The notes: a model not told the origin generated them from the letters alone. A stretch of DNA of 64,000 nt from Bacillus sp. WMMC1349 (GCF_013155385.1 NZ_JABJUQ010000007.1:3690501-3754500), one strand, 5' to 3'; positions 28,375-37,056 are shown, counted from the first letter of the stretch. Made by a program: numbers and translations.

Positions 28375-28478
28375 AAAACAAAATGAAAACGCTTACTTTT
28401 TGTTTTTTAACAAACCTTCATCACATAAAAAAATAGATTGTTAAAATAAACAAAATACCGCTTTCATTTTTTGTTTTA
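28375..28478. promoter_or_regulatory. Two cre-like cores inside AAAACAAAA/TTTTGTTTT arms
   Basis: TGAAAACGCTTACT (28384-28397) fits the CcpA consensus TGWAANCGNTNWCA in 13 of 14 positions, and on the other strand TGAAAGCGGTATTT (28466-28453) fits in 12. Each is flanked by AAACAAAA on the left and TTTTGTTTT on the right, so the outer symmetry is longer than a normal cre. The sites lie 69 bases apart between the divergent symporter and ald. Catabolite control by CcpA, or a second regulator reading the arms, is likely. Confidence 0.6.
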
Positions 28479-28547
28479 CACATAATGTACATCACAAATG
28501 TTAGCTTTATACTTACGGTATAACACATTTAATTAAAGGGGATGTTC

Positions 28548-29681
28548 ATGATGAGGATCGGGATTCCAAAAGAGATTAAAAATAATGAAAATCGTGTCGC
28601 TATTACCCCAGCTGGTGTTGTGGCACTTATCAAAAATGGGCATCAAATATTAATAGAACAAGGCGCTGGTATTGGTAGCGGTTTCAATGATGCTGATTAT
28701 CGAGAAGCTGGTGCAGCAATTATTCCGCAAGCCTGCGATGTATGGGCAAATGCAGAAATGGTGATGAAAGTCAAAGAACCGATTAGCTCTGAATATGGCT
28801 ACTTCCGTAAAGGTTTGATCCTATTCACATATTTGCATCTAGCTGCTGAACCTCAGCTGGCGAAAGCACTGTTAGACAGCGGTGTTACTGCAATCGCATA
28901 TGAAACTGTCGAAGTCAACCGAACCCTACCATTACTAACACCAATGAGTGAAGTAGCTGGACGAATGGCAACACAAATCGGGGCACAATTCCTTGAGAAA
29001 TCAAAAGGTGGAAAAGGGATTCTTTTATCAGGTATACCGGGAGTAAAACGCGGAAAAGTCACGATTATCGGCGGCGGTACAGTTGGTACAAATGCAGCCA
29101 AAATGGCAATTGGTCTTGGTGCAGATGTGACCTTGATTGATTTAAACGCAGAGCGGCTGCGCCAGCTTGATGATCAGTTTGGTAAAGATATTCAAACACT
29201 CATGTCTAATCCGCTTAATATCGAAAGTGCTGTGAAAGAATCCGATCTTGTGATCGGTGCTGTCTTAATTCCTGGTGCAAAAGCACCTAAATTGGTGACA
29301 GAAGAAATGATTAAGTCAATGTCACCGGGTTCCGTTGTTGTGGACGTTGCAATTGACCAAGGTGGTATTATCGAGACCGTTGACAAGATCACAACTCATG
29401 ATAACCCAACTTATACGAAACATGGTGTTGTTCACTATGCCGTCGCAAATATGCCTGGTGCCGTACCACGTACATCTACAATCGGATTAACAAACGTAAC
29501 CATTCCTTACGCAATCCAAATTGCCAACAACGGGGCACAAAAAGCGGCCGCTAACCATCCGGCATTAGCTCTCGGTGTCAATGTTGCCAATGGTGAAATT
29601 ACTTACCCTGCCGTCGCCCGTGACCTTGGCTACCATACTGTAACTGTCGAAGATGCGTTTCGAAAAGTGCTAACTGTTTAA
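28548..29681 (+). CDS. ald: Alanine dehydrogenase
   Basis: A 377-residue NAD-dependent enzyme converting L-alanine to pyruvate and ammonia, used in alanine catabolism and sporulation. It follows B. subtilis Ald nearly residue by residue: [20 protein letters not shown] at the start, [11 protein letters not shown] with the catalytic lysine, [10 protein letters not shown] with the histidine, and the Rossmann loop [22 protein letters not shown] lies six bases before ATG 28548; an earlier ATG at 28542 is too close to it. Confidence 0.97.
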   Translation: MMRIGIPKEIKNNENRVAITPAGVVALIKNGHQILIEQGAGIGSGFNDADYREAGAAIIPQACDVWANAEMVMKVKEPISSEYGYFRKGLILFTYLHLAAEPQLAKALLDSGVTAIAYETVEVNRTLPLLTPMSEVAGRMATQIGAQFLEKSKGGKGILLSGIPGVKRGKVTIIGGGTVGTNAAKMAIGLGADVTLIDLNAERLRQLDDQFGKDIQTLMSNPLNIESAVKESDLVIGAVLIPGAKAPKLVTEEMIKSMSPGSVVVDVAIDQGGIIETVDKITTHDNPTYTKHGVVHYAVANMPGAVPRTSTIGLTNVTIPYAIQIANNGAQKAAANHPALALGVNVANGEITYPAVARDLGYHTVTVEDAFRKVLTV

Positions 29682-29691
29682 CAATATGATC

Positions 29692-29727
29692 ACCCTTTCT
29701 ATCTGCTCGGGTAGAAAGGGTTTTTTG
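29692..29727 (+). terminator. ald terminator
   Basis: ACCCTTTCTA (29692-29701) pairs with TAGAAAGGGT (29712-29721) and is followed by a T-run. Confidence 0.93.
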
Positions 29728-29822
29728 CTTTAGTGACAAAATTGTCATACCGATGTAAGGCAAATCGATAGTTTAAGATCATCAAAACAGAGTAAAGTTT
29801 TTTTTAACAAGGAGGTCACAAC

Positions 29823-31322
29823 ATGAGAATTTTTGAACTATTGCTTCTTTTGTCAAACATCGGTTTATTTGGATTAACAATGATGATGAAAAAAGGTGGA
29901 CACAAAGTCAAACTGCTGCTCATTGCAAGCAGTTTGAGCGCGATTTTGTTGATCATTCACCTGATTACTGAAGGATTCAGAATACAGCTTGTCTTTCTAT
30001 ATTGTATGAGTTTTTTCTTTTTAGCGATTTCAGGTTATCGTTATTTTAAAAAGAACGCTTTTCAAAAAATATCAAGGTTTATATTAGGTACAGTTTATAC
30101 GCTAATAGTGATCATGCTGATGATATCAGCCGTAAGCTTATATGCATTCCCGGTTTTTGAGCTACCTGAACCAACAGGAAAGTACCATGTAGGGACACAA
30201 ACTTTTCATTTCGTTGACAAAAAGCGAGAAGAACTGTTTGATCAAGCAAGAAATACGAACAGAGAATTAATGGTTCAAGTATGGTATCCTGCACAACAGC
30301 CAAGTGGAAAGCCTGCTCCTTTTATAGCTGAACGTTCATTGCTGAAGGAAGAACCGTTATCCAAAACATTCGGGTTTCCTTCCATTACAATGGATTACTT
30401 GAAATACATTCCCGCCCACTCTTATGTAAAGGCCAAGATTTCTACAGAAAGCCGGTCCTACCCGCTCATCATTCTAAATCACGGCTATCAATCATCGAAA
30501 GTCTTCCATACATCACAAGCCGAAAATTTGGCTAGTCATGGCTATATCGTTGCTTCTATTGATCATACATATAGCACGTTTGCTACCGTGTTTCCAGATG
30601 GACGGACAACAACAATGAAAACAGATATGAATCAGATAGCTGAAACAAACTACCGTGATAAAGTAGGCAAAGTTTGGACAGATGATATCACATTTATCAT
30701 CGATCAATTCGAACAAATGAATACCGGAAAAATTAAAACTCCGTTCAAAGGAAGACTGGACATGCAGCATATCGGGGTATTCGGACATTCTTTCGGTGGT
30801 GCTGCATCATACGACGTTGCTTCTGATTCGAGAATTACAGCAGGAATTGATATGGATGGCGGTCTTTACAATTATCATCGTAATCCGCGAATGACAAAAC
30901 CATTTATGTTTATGTTCTCGGACATCACATTTAAACGATTCAATGAAATCCGACAACATCATGTTTACACAGATGAAGAAATCAAGGAAATGGGAGCTTC
31001 TAGAGCCGAAATTGAGAAGGAAAAGAAAGATACCGAATTGGAGATCGAACATTTCAAACATGTAGCACGTCACGGCGGTCACATCTTATATTTAAAAGGT
31101 TTGACGCACTATAACTTTGCCGATGTTCAGTTCCTTACTCCAGTATTACAGCACACAGGAATCACAGGAGATATCGATCCGACAAGAGCCAATTTCATCG
31201 TGAACAAGTATACATTAAGTTTTTTTAATAAATATTTAAAAAACAAAGACGACCATCTGCTGGATCAACCAATTGATCCATATCCGGAAGTCAAATTTGC
31301 CACGCCTCTGTTTAAGAAATAA
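29823..31322 (+). CDS. Membrane-anchored alpha/beta hydrolase, PAF-acetylhydrolase-like
   Basis: A 499-residue protein. The first 115 residues hold about four transmembrane helices; the rest is an alpha/beta hydrolase resembling platelet-activating-factor acetylhydrolase (lipase-like esterase). Features are LMVQVWYPAQQ, YPLIILNHGYQSSK (oxyanion loop), and the nucleophile elbow GHSFGGA with Ser323; DMDGG and the late KGLTHYNF histidine complete a likely triad. AAGGAGG precedes the ATG. It is a single gene; its lipid or ester substrate is unknown. Confidence 0.85.
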   Translation: MRIFELLLLLSNIGLFGLTMMMKKGGHKVKLLLIASSLSAILLIIHLITEGFRIQLVFLYCMSFFFLAISGYRYFKKNAFQKISRFILGTVYTLIVIMLMISAVSLYAFPVFELPEPTGKYHVGTQTFHFVDKKREELFDQARNTNRELMVQVWYPAQQPSGKPAPFIAERSLLKEEPLSKTFGFPSITMDYLKYIPAHSYVKAKISTESRSYPLIILNHGYQSSKVFHTSQAENLASHGYIVASIDHTYSTFATVFPDGRTTTMKTDMNQIAETNYRDKVGKVWTDDITFIIDQFEQMNTGKIKTPFKGRLDMQHIGVFGHSFGGAASYDVASDSRITAGIDMDGGLYNYHRNPRMTKPFMFMFSDITFKRFNEIRQHHVYTDEEIKEMGASRAEIEKEKKDTELEIEHFKHVARHGGHILYLKGLTHYNFADVQFLTPVLQHTGITGDIDPTRANFIVNKYTLSFFNKYLKNKDDHLLDQPIDPYPEVKFATPLFKK

Positions 31323-31407
31323 ACAATGCCCGGGCTTTTTGTCCGGGTATAAAATGTCTAACATTCTAATATGATGATTGATAACTATGTTGAGTGGAGT
31401 GGATTCA

Positions 31408-33279
31408 ATGCATTATTTCATTGGAAAAAATCAAGATAATCATGCGCCTATTTCTAATGGCAACTGTTTAGCTTGGATTCAGCAATATGATATCGGTTGT
31501 CGTCCAGTAGATAAAATCAGCCAACTATTTTTCAAATACTTTGATATGTCAAGTTCCCTTTTAAATGATCCGGGATCTTATGTTTTAGTAAAAGATCACA
31601 ATGAAAAAGTCTGGTATGATCCATATGGAATCGTTCAAGAGAAATTGGGGCAAATTGGTGAAATTGTGTCACTTGATCATACACGATATGTAAACGGTTT
31701 TGGCATCTATGAAGTCGTTTCACATAAGGGAAATACAGTTGTCAGAACAAAAACTTGGGCTCCTCCCAACCGAAATGCTATGATTCGTTCCATTGAAGTC
31801 AAGACCCTCCGCAGCAACCCATCGGAAGCAACCATCTATCCTGTCGTACACCTTCAAAATATTGTCCAAAGAATCAACCATACGTTTATTTCGCGAATTT
31901 CTGAAAATCAATGGCTTGCAACGACCGTTTTCCCTGTTGAGAAAGGGATTTCCGGAAATATCGCCAAGGCTGTCACAGGCAGTCAGACAACCATTTTTGA
32001 ACATAGTCTACTCCCTGTCCCATTGGTCTTTACAACACCGCCTCAACACATTCCAGGCCGACAATTTAGTGAACCTATCTATCAAATATTTGCCGCAGGG
32101 ACTTCTAAAGAAGCGGCTCTGCAAGAATTAGCATCTGCTTTAAAAGACATTAATAAAAGTGAACAAACAACAATGCAGGCTTGGCAAGCTTGGCACAAAC
32201 AAACAATCGACATTGGTCCACTCTCTTCGAAACTCAACTATTTCTGGCGGGTTAGCAATACATTAGCAAAAATGAGTTTGCAGAGTGATGGCACACCTAT
32301 CATTATTGGTTTTAAACCATACCAAGGAAATGTCTGGATTCGCGATAGTTTGTGGATTACAACCACATTAGCACTGGCACATCATCTAGATGATGCCGTC
32401 AGAGCGCTATATGCCACCCTCAGTTATTTGAAAAAGCGTCCAGATGGAAACTTTTACTTCGCCTATAATGTTGTGACTCGTTTACCAAATGAACATGCAT
32501 TTGAAAACGATACGACAGGGCTGATTTTATACGGAATCTGGCAAGTGTGGTCTGTTGTTAGAGACGATCAGATCATAGATGATTTGTGGCCAATTATTAG
32601 CCAGTCAACCAATTGGATATTAGCAAACCGGGATGCTAGCGGGCTGATTCTTCCAGATGCAGGCATTTGGGAGACGTTCGGACCCCACTTAGGAGAACGT
32701 TTTGAACATATGACATGGACATCAGCCATTTCAGCGTTTGGCTTAATGAAAGCTGCGGAAATGGCTGACAAGATGTCTAAACATGAAAAAGCCGCCCAAT
32801 TTAGACAGGGTGCCGTTCAACTCATTCAGGCGATCGCAAAACATAACGTTCATAATGGAATTGTCACTCGCTCAATGGAGACATCATTATTAGATTCATC
32901 TGTGACCCTATTTTTCTCTGAGTTTCCCATTTTCCCAAGCCAATGGTTAAAGCCAACTCTGGAAGCCATTCAAAAAAGACTGGAAGACCCATTGCTCGGC
33001 GGGATTTGGCGACACGAAAGTTTGACAACTGAAGAAGGTGACCTAAAGCCGTGGACTGGACCGACTTTTTGGGTAGGGGAAGCCTTTTTAATCGCACATC
33101 ATCAACTTGAAGCCTGGAAATATTTTGACCATAATTATCAAAATAGTGCGTTTTGCGGACTTTTACCTGAATTGTTATATAGTAGAGGCCGGCCAAGAGG
33201 AATTGCAATGCCTAGTTATTCTCAGTCAGGTGTGATTCGATCTTTATTATTGTATCGAAACCGTTTCGGGAAAAAATAA
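31408..33279 (+). CDS. GH15-like glycoside hydrolase
   Basis: A 623-residue cytosolic protein without signal peptide. The first half resembles the beta-sandwich domain of prokaryotic glucoamylases and glucodextranases; the second half is an (alpha/alpha)6 barrel with GNVWIRDSLWITTTLALAHH, DGNFYFAYNV, and the likely catalytic-acid region GIWETFGPHLGERFEHMTWTSAIS. I start at ATG 31408, six bases after GTGGAGTGG. It probably hydrolyses alpha-glucosidic oligosaccharides (family inference), but the exact family is not certain. A CCCGG/CCGGG hairpin without T-run lies just upstream (31329-31349). Confidence 0.75.
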   Translation: MHYFIGKNQDNHAPISNGNCLAWIQQYDIGCRPVDKISQLFFKYFDMSSSLLNDPGSYVLVKDHNEKVWYDPYGIVQEKLGQIGEIVSLDHTRYVNGFGIYEVVSHKGNTVVRTKTWAPPNRNAMIRSIEVKTLRSNPSEATIYPVVHLQNIVQRINHTFISRISENQWLATTVFPVEKGISGNIAKAVTGSQTTIFEHSLLPVPLVFTTPPQHIPGRQFSEPIYQIFAAGTSKEAALQELASALKDINKSEQTTMQAWQAWHKQTIDIGPLSSKLNYFWRVSNTLAKMSLQSDGTPIIIGFKPYQGNVWIRDSLWITTTLALAHHLDDAVRALYATLSYLKKRPDGNFYFAYNVVTRLPNEHAFENDTTGLILYGIWQVWSVVRDDQIIDDLWPIISQSTNWILANRDASGLILPDAGIWETFGPHLGERFEHMTWTSAISAFGLMKAAEMADKMSKHEKAAQFRQGAVQLIQAIAKHNVHNGIVTRSMETSLLDSSVTLFFSEFPIFPSQWLKPTLEAIQKRLEDPLLGGIWRHESLTTEEGDLKPWTGPTFWVGEAFLIAHHQLEAWKYFDHNYQNSAFCGLLPELLYSRGRPRGIAMPSYSQSGVIRSLLLYRNRFGKK

Positions 33280-33349
33280 AGCGAATGTAAAGAGAAAGAG
33301 CGGTTTTGGAGCGAATTGAACAATCTATAGGTTGTCTATGCTGAAAAAA

Positions 33350-33535
33350 GGGGCTGTCTAAAAAGTCCTTGTTCAACATGATCAGGGGAAATTGCGAGAC
33401 TCCTGCGGAAACAGCGAGCCAGGCAAGACCCTGCAGGAGGAAGAAATGAGCTCCAAGGAGGCTCACGGATCGCCCGCGGAAAGCGAGCAAATTCCCCCAT
33501 TTTTATTCATCCACACTACTTTCAAGGTAACCCCT
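33350..33535 (+). repeat. Dispersed GGGGCTGTC-family repeat, full copy
   Basis: A 186-base copy beginning GGGGCTGTCTAAAAAGTCC and ending TTTCAAGGTAACCCC; the right end is diverged from GGACAGCCCC. The internal GACCCTGCAGGAGG and GAGCTCCAAGGAGGCTC parts are present. Confidence 0.92.
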
Positions 33536-33568
33536 TGATCTTACTTGAAGTAGAGCTATCTGATTTTA

Positions 33569-34468
33569 TCACCTGGGAGAAATCTGTTGCCCATTTGGTA
33601 TTCTCACACCTTTTTCAAGTCGATCTCCCCCACCTTTAGGCATACTAGGTCCATTTATATCCCGAAAAAACAATGGCAAACCTTCAGCCAAAAGCAGCAC
33701 TTGATTTGGGTTTTGTCTTTGATGATGGATGTGCAAATGTGGTTCACTGCTCATCCCTGAATTCCCTGCTCGAGCTATTGGTGTTCCTTCTTTTACAACA
33801 TCTCCCACTCTCACTTTCACGGAATCGCGCTTCAAATGAGCGAATACTAAATAAGTTCCTGTTTTTTCTATACGAATGAACAGATAATTTCCTAGCATCG
33901 ACTTGAATTGATCTGCACCTGGTGCAATATCTTTTTCTCTATCATATGCACCTACAATAGTGCCTGATATAGGAGCTACAATTTCAGCTCCATAGATCCC
34001 ATAGTCATCAAGTCTTGGACTGTCGATGACAGCCGGCTTTGCAAAGATATCATATGCCCAGCGTTCAGCAGGCAGCCACACATGATAGTTATCCTTTAGT
34101 GTATCTCCACCCCAAGCAATGATCGCTGGTTGATGAAAAGGTGAGCGAATCGATACAGCTGGTTTTACGGAATGTGGATCAGCGGGATATGCAATCTGAC
34201 CTATTCCCAAAAACCAGCCGCCAGGCCAAGCTGAAACGAGAGAAATCATTAATAGAATACAAATATGTTTACCAATCGAGCGTTTCTTATATATTCTGAT
34301 CAGTATTACAATGAAACATATGGTAAACGAAACAACTCCAGCTATACCAAAAACCATTAACCCCCACCAAGCATATGGTCCTGCTTCTCTTCCATAACAT
34401 AAAACCGTTCCCCATAAAAGCATCAACACGACTGCAAAAACAATTGAAATATGTTTACTGCGAAACAC
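33569..34468 (-). CDS. M23 family metallopeptidase, membrane-anchored
   Basis: A 299-residue envelope protein with three N-terminal helices (about 8-24, 33-58, 69-90) and an extracellular M23/LytM domain. The core beta sheet IVAPISGTIVGAYD, GNYLFIRIEKTGTYLVFAHL and VKEGTPIARAGNSGMSSEPHLHIH (HxH motif) are present. The usual HxxxD is AERWAYD, with Arg136 where the zinc histidine is expected; His129 in NYHVWLPAERWAYD may replace it. It may cleave peptidoglycan cross-links or be degenerate. The GTG start is preceded by GGAGG, which sits in a 12-bp hairpin. It follows a two-component system in the same direction. Confidence 0.85.
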   Translation of the reverse strand: MFRSKHISIVFAVVLMLLWGTVLCYGREAGPYAWWGLMVFGIAGVVSFTICFIVILIRIYKKRSIGKHICILLMISLVSAWPGGWFLGIGQIAYPADPHSVKPAVSIRSPFHQPAIIAWGGDTLKDNYHVWLPAERWAYDIFAKPAVIDSPRLDDYGIYGAEIVAPISGTIVGAYDREKDIAPGADQFKSMLGNYLFIRIEKTGTYLVFAHLKRDSVKVRVGDVVKEGTPIARAGNSGMSSEPHLHIHHQRQNPNQVLLLAEGLPLFFRDINGPSMPKGGGDRLEKGVRIPNGQQISPR

Positions 34469-34475
34469 GATTACT

Positions 34476-34512
34476 CCTCCATTTATGTGTTTTTATCCAT
34501 CATAAATGGAGG
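34476..34512 (-). promoter_or_regulatory. Hairpin covering the M23 peptidase ribosome-binding site
   Basis: On the minus strand CCTCCATTTATG (34512-34501) pairs perfectly with CATAAATGGAGG (34487-34476) across a 13-base loop. The 3' arm contains the GGAGG site used by the GTG at 34468. No T-run follows, so this is a translational rather than a termination structure. Confidence 0.75.
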
Positions 34513-34548
34513 CTCTTACTTTAAATGAAAGAAATCCTTACAACTTCA

Positions 34549-35628
34549 TTAAGATTTTTCATACCTTGGAATTGAAATTGTGAACACCGTTTCAACTTCA
34601 TTGCTGATAACATCTATTGATCCTGAATGGAGTTTTGCGATACTTTGCGCAACTGCTAACCCCATCCCCTTTCCTCCTGTATGTTCATTTCTTGATTTTT
34701 CTCCGCGGTAAAATCGTTCAAAAATATACGGCAGATCTTCTTTGGCAATAGCTTCCCCATAATTGATGATGTTGATGATGACATTTGTTTGCTTTAATAG
34801 AACTTCTACTTTTATTTTCTTGCCTGATTTCCCATAATGAATACTATTGCTGATGACATTTTGTAACAGTCTAACAAACAGACTGATATCTGCATGAATG
34901 TACAGTTTTTCATCCTGTCTGTCTAATGCAAATTGGATTGAGTTTTTTTCCAGTTGGGGAATGAAATCGATCATTACTTGCTCAATTAACCCCTGCACAC
35001 TTACTTTTTCCATTTGAATGTTAATATTTTTATCATTTAGATTGGCATACTCAAGCAAATCATTAACCTGATTTTTCAAACTTTCGCATTTTGCTTCTAA
35101 AACTTCGATATAGTCATGACACAAGCTAGGGTTGTCCAGATTGAGTTTAGCCAATTCTATATATCCAGACAGAGATGTCAGCGGGGTTCTTAAATCATGC
35201 GATATATTGCTGATCATTTCATTTCTAGCTTGTTCTGATTGTTTTTGTTTCTCAAGAGAATCCTTGATTGTTTCGACCATTAAACAGATATTTTGAGAAA
35301 GTTCTCCAACTTCATCATTGGTTTTGATTTCAATCAGGCTATCAAAATTCCCTTTTTTCACTGAGTTGGCATAAGCATTAAGCTGTTCGATGCGCCTGAT
35401 GATTGTTCGAGAAAAAATCATAAATGTGATCGTTGTGAAGATGAGGAATACGAGAAAATAAACAAATGTATATTGTTCTTCTATTCGAGCTAAATCATGA
35501 TCACTTAAATCGAGCAGTTTCGATAATGTAATTTGAAAAACAATCATCATAAGCGATGCACAAATGATACTGAGGATGAATATCATTAAAAACTTAAACT
35601 GAACGCCTTTTAGTAGGTTAATTTTCAA
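34549..35628 (-). CDS. Sensor histidine kinase (VanS-like architecture)
   Basis: A 359-residue kinase with two transmembrane helices (about 14-36 and 54-76 of this start) and a short extracellular loop, HAMP, the H-box ISNISHDLRTPLTSLSGYIE, N-box LLQNVISNSIHYGKSG and lid GGKGMGLAVAQSIAKLH. I start at TTG 35628 (MKINLLKGVQFKF), 11 bases inside the end of the regulator gene, downstream of GGGGAG; a longer in-frame ATG exists at 35670. It pairs with the regulator upstream; the M23 peptidase 80 bases downstream is the obvious candidate target. Confidence 0.88.
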   Translation of the reverse strand: MKINLLKGVQFKFLMIFILSIICASLMMIVFQITLSKLLDLSDHDLARIEEQYTFVYFLVFLIFTTITFMIFSRTIIRRIEQLNAYANSVKKGNFDSLIEIKTNDEVGELSQNICLMVETIKDSLEKQKQSEQARNEMISNISHDLRTPLTSLSGYIELAKLNLDNPSLCHDYIEVLEAKCESLKNQVNDLLEYANLNDKNINIQMEKVSVQGLIEQVMIDFIPQLEKNSIQFALDRQDEKLYIHADISLFVRLLQNVISNSIHYGKSGKKIKVEVLLKQTNVIINIINYGEAIAKEDLPYIFERFYRGEKSRNEHTGGKGMGLAVAQSIAKLHSGSIDVISNEVETVFTISIPRYEKS

Positions 35629-36328
35629 TCTTATAACCAACTCCCCAGACATTTTTAATAATTTGATCATCTCTTATTCCATCATTCAATTTTTCACGTA
35701 GCCGAGCAATGTGTACCATCACTGTGTTATGGCTTTCAAAATATCTTTCCTTCCATACACTCTCAAATATTTCCTCTAACGTATATACACGATTTGGCGT
35801 TTTTGCCAAAAGTAATAAAATCTCAAATTCCGTTTTTGTTAGCTTAAGCTTTTCTCCGTATAATGAAACATCTCTGGATTGTTCCTTTATTTCTAATCCA
35901 TGAATCCGTATGGTTTGATCGATAGAGTTTGTTATGTTTTGGTTAAAAAACATGTATCTTCGTAACTGGGCTTTTACTCTAGCCAGCAGTTCGACAGTGC
36001 TGAACGGTTTGATGATATAATCATCAGCTCCAACACTTAAACCAACGACCTTATCTGTATCTGAATCTTTTGCACTTAACAGGATAATTGGAATATTGCT
36101 CTTTTCTCTAATTTGTCGACAAACTTCTATTCCATCTATCCCAGGCATCATAATATCAAGTATAAGCAAACAAACATGATGTGTTTCCATTAGACGAATG
36201 GCCTCAAAACCATCACTTGCTTTCAGAACATGAAATCCTTCATTCGTTAAATTGATGTCAAGCAATCTGACAATATCATCATCATCATCAACTACTAAAA
36301 CGGTTTGCTGAGTCGTCATTTGATTCAC
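35618..36328 (-). CDS. Response regulator (OmpR family)
   Basis: A 236-residue regulator with receiver motifs VVDDDDDI, LLILDIMMPGIDGIEVC (phospho-aspartate) and LSVGADDYIIKPFSTVELLAR, and a winged helix ending IIKNVWGVGYKIEN. It is the first gene of the regulator-kinase-M23 cluster. The start ATG is preceded by GAGTGGAGTG-like sequence on the minus strand. Confidence 0.94.
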   Translation of the reverse strand: MNQMTTQQTVLVVDDDDDIVRLLDINLTNEGFHVLKASDGFEAIRLMETHHVCLLILDIMMPGIDGIEVCRQIREKSNIPIILLSAKDSDTDKVVGLSVGADDYIIKPFSTVELLARVKAQLRRYMFFNQNITNSIDQTIRIHGLEIKEQSRDVSLYGEKLKLTKTEFEILLLLAKTPNRVYTLEEIFESVWKERYFESHNTVMVHIARLREKLNDGIRDDQIIKNVWGVGYKIEN

Positions 36329-36498
36329 TCCACTCTATGCTGTAAATCTTACTCATATTTTAGCACCTTATCATAAGAACCATAAGATGAAAAAAAGCTG
36401 AAAAGTATATGGAGGCTTTACTGTCAGGCAACCCGAGGATTTCAGCAATTTGTGACACTGTTCAGCGATGGAAATACCCATCCAACGTGATGACGACA

Positions 36499-36534
36499 AA
36501 AAAACTATAAAAAAGGTGATTTTTGTAGTTTTTT
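36499..36534. terminator. Possible bidirectional terminator
   Basis: AAAAAACTA (36499-36507) pairs with TAGTTTTTT (36526-36534), with further A/T pairs inside, and T-runs on both strands. The stretch 36329-36640 otherwise holds no gene I can support, only a 33-codon open frame from about 36408 without a clear ribosome site. Confidence 0.5.
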
Positions 36535-36641
36535 AGTAAAGTATGTCTCTCTTTGCTTGTTTTCCTCTTGTAGCCCAGCAGATATTTGATTTTTAATTTA
36601 GTGACGTATACTTTACTATTATGTTGTGCTACAATAAATAT

Positions 36642-36842
36642 ACAATATATGATCGAGCAGAAAATCCGCAATACACATGAATACAATTGATACAAAAGAA
36701 CATAATATAAAACAAAAAGACCGAAGATGCTGACAACATCTCCGATCGGCAATAGAATAGCTCCTGTAAGGGAGTCGGCTTTATTTCCAATCAACTGTAG
36801 GAACGCCTAGATGTAGGAGTCGGGGCGTTCTTACTTTTTTTT
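36642..36842 (+). ncRNA. Antisense RNA of a type I toxin-antitoxin locus (RatA-like)
   Basis: A plus-strand RNA of about 200 nt is inferred: an extended -10 TGCTACAAT lies at 36627-36635 (alternatively TTGTGC/TATGAT at 36624-36653), and a terminator with arms GAACGCC (36801-36807) and GGCGTTC (36824-36830) is followed by ACTTTTTTTT. The terminator overlaps the toxin stop codon, so this RNA would be complementary to about 130 nt of the 3' part of the toxin mRNA. That is the RatA/TxpA layout of B. subtilis. The exact 5' end is a guess. Confidence 0.65.
36713..36747 (-). terminator. Terminator of the toxin mRNA
   Basis: On the minus strand GATCGGAGATG pairs with CATCTTCGGTC (two wobble pairs), followed by TTTTTG. 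It is about 85 bases after the toxin stop codon, defining a long 3' untranslated region that overlaps the antisense RNA. Confidence 0.8.
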
Positions 36843-36929
36843 GTTTGAGAAACTATGGGCAAGCGACAGAATCCCTACGATCAGGATTCCAAAAGAAATC
36901 ATCAATTGAATAGCGCTTTCCACAGCCAT
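36831..36929 (-). CDS. Holin-like type I toxin (TxpA/BsrG-like peptide)
   Basis: A 32-residue peptide: MAVESAIQLMISFGILIVGI in its first 20 residues, then LSLAHSFSNKKK. It has the plan of the Firmicute Hol_Tox/TxpA/BsrE/BsrG toxins: short polar start with an acidic residue, LMIxFGxLI hydrophobic membrane helix, and a terminal lysine cluster. GGAGGTGAG lies three bases before the ATG, an unusually strong site, but is sequestered in a 9-bp hairpin. Overproduced members of this family damage membranes. The overlapping convergent antisense RNA and the long structured 3' UTR support the assignment. It stands alone, not inside a recognisable prophage. Confidence 0.88.
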   Translation of the reverse strand: MAVESAIQLMISFGILIVGILSLAHSFSNKKK

Positions 36930-36932
36930 GTT

Positions 36933-36964
36933 CTCACCTCCCCTCTTTCTAAACTGGAGGTGAG
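36933..36964 (-). promoter_or_regulatory. Hairpin covering the toxin ribosome-binding site
   Basis: In the toxin mRNA CTCACCTCC (36964-36956) pairs perfectly with GGAGGTGAG (36941-36933), hiding the entire Shine-Dalgarno sequence. Type I toxin mRNAs are commonly kept untranslatable this way. Confidence 0.85.
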
Positions 36965-37006
36965 CCGAACGCCCCTACAAAAAGCCGATCTATTGCTAAT
37001 TTTTAC

Positions 37007-37033
37007 TTTATAGGAACTTTATGAAAAATACAA
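37007..37033 (-). promoter_or_regulatory. Putative toxin promoter
   Basis: Minus-strand TTGTAT (37033-37028) and TATAAA (37012-37007) are separated by 15 bases, shorter than usual. Transcription would begin near 37000, giving a 5' UTR of about 70 nt and an mRNA of about 290 nt. Confidence 0.5.
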
Positions 37034-37056
37034 GACCCCAACCAAATTGGCAAGAG

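Noticed and set aside
36462-36794. A 110-codon minus-strand frame across the antisense RNA region
   Set aside because: It crosses two terminator-like hairpins and the toxin 3' UTR, has low-complexity composition and no ribosome site.
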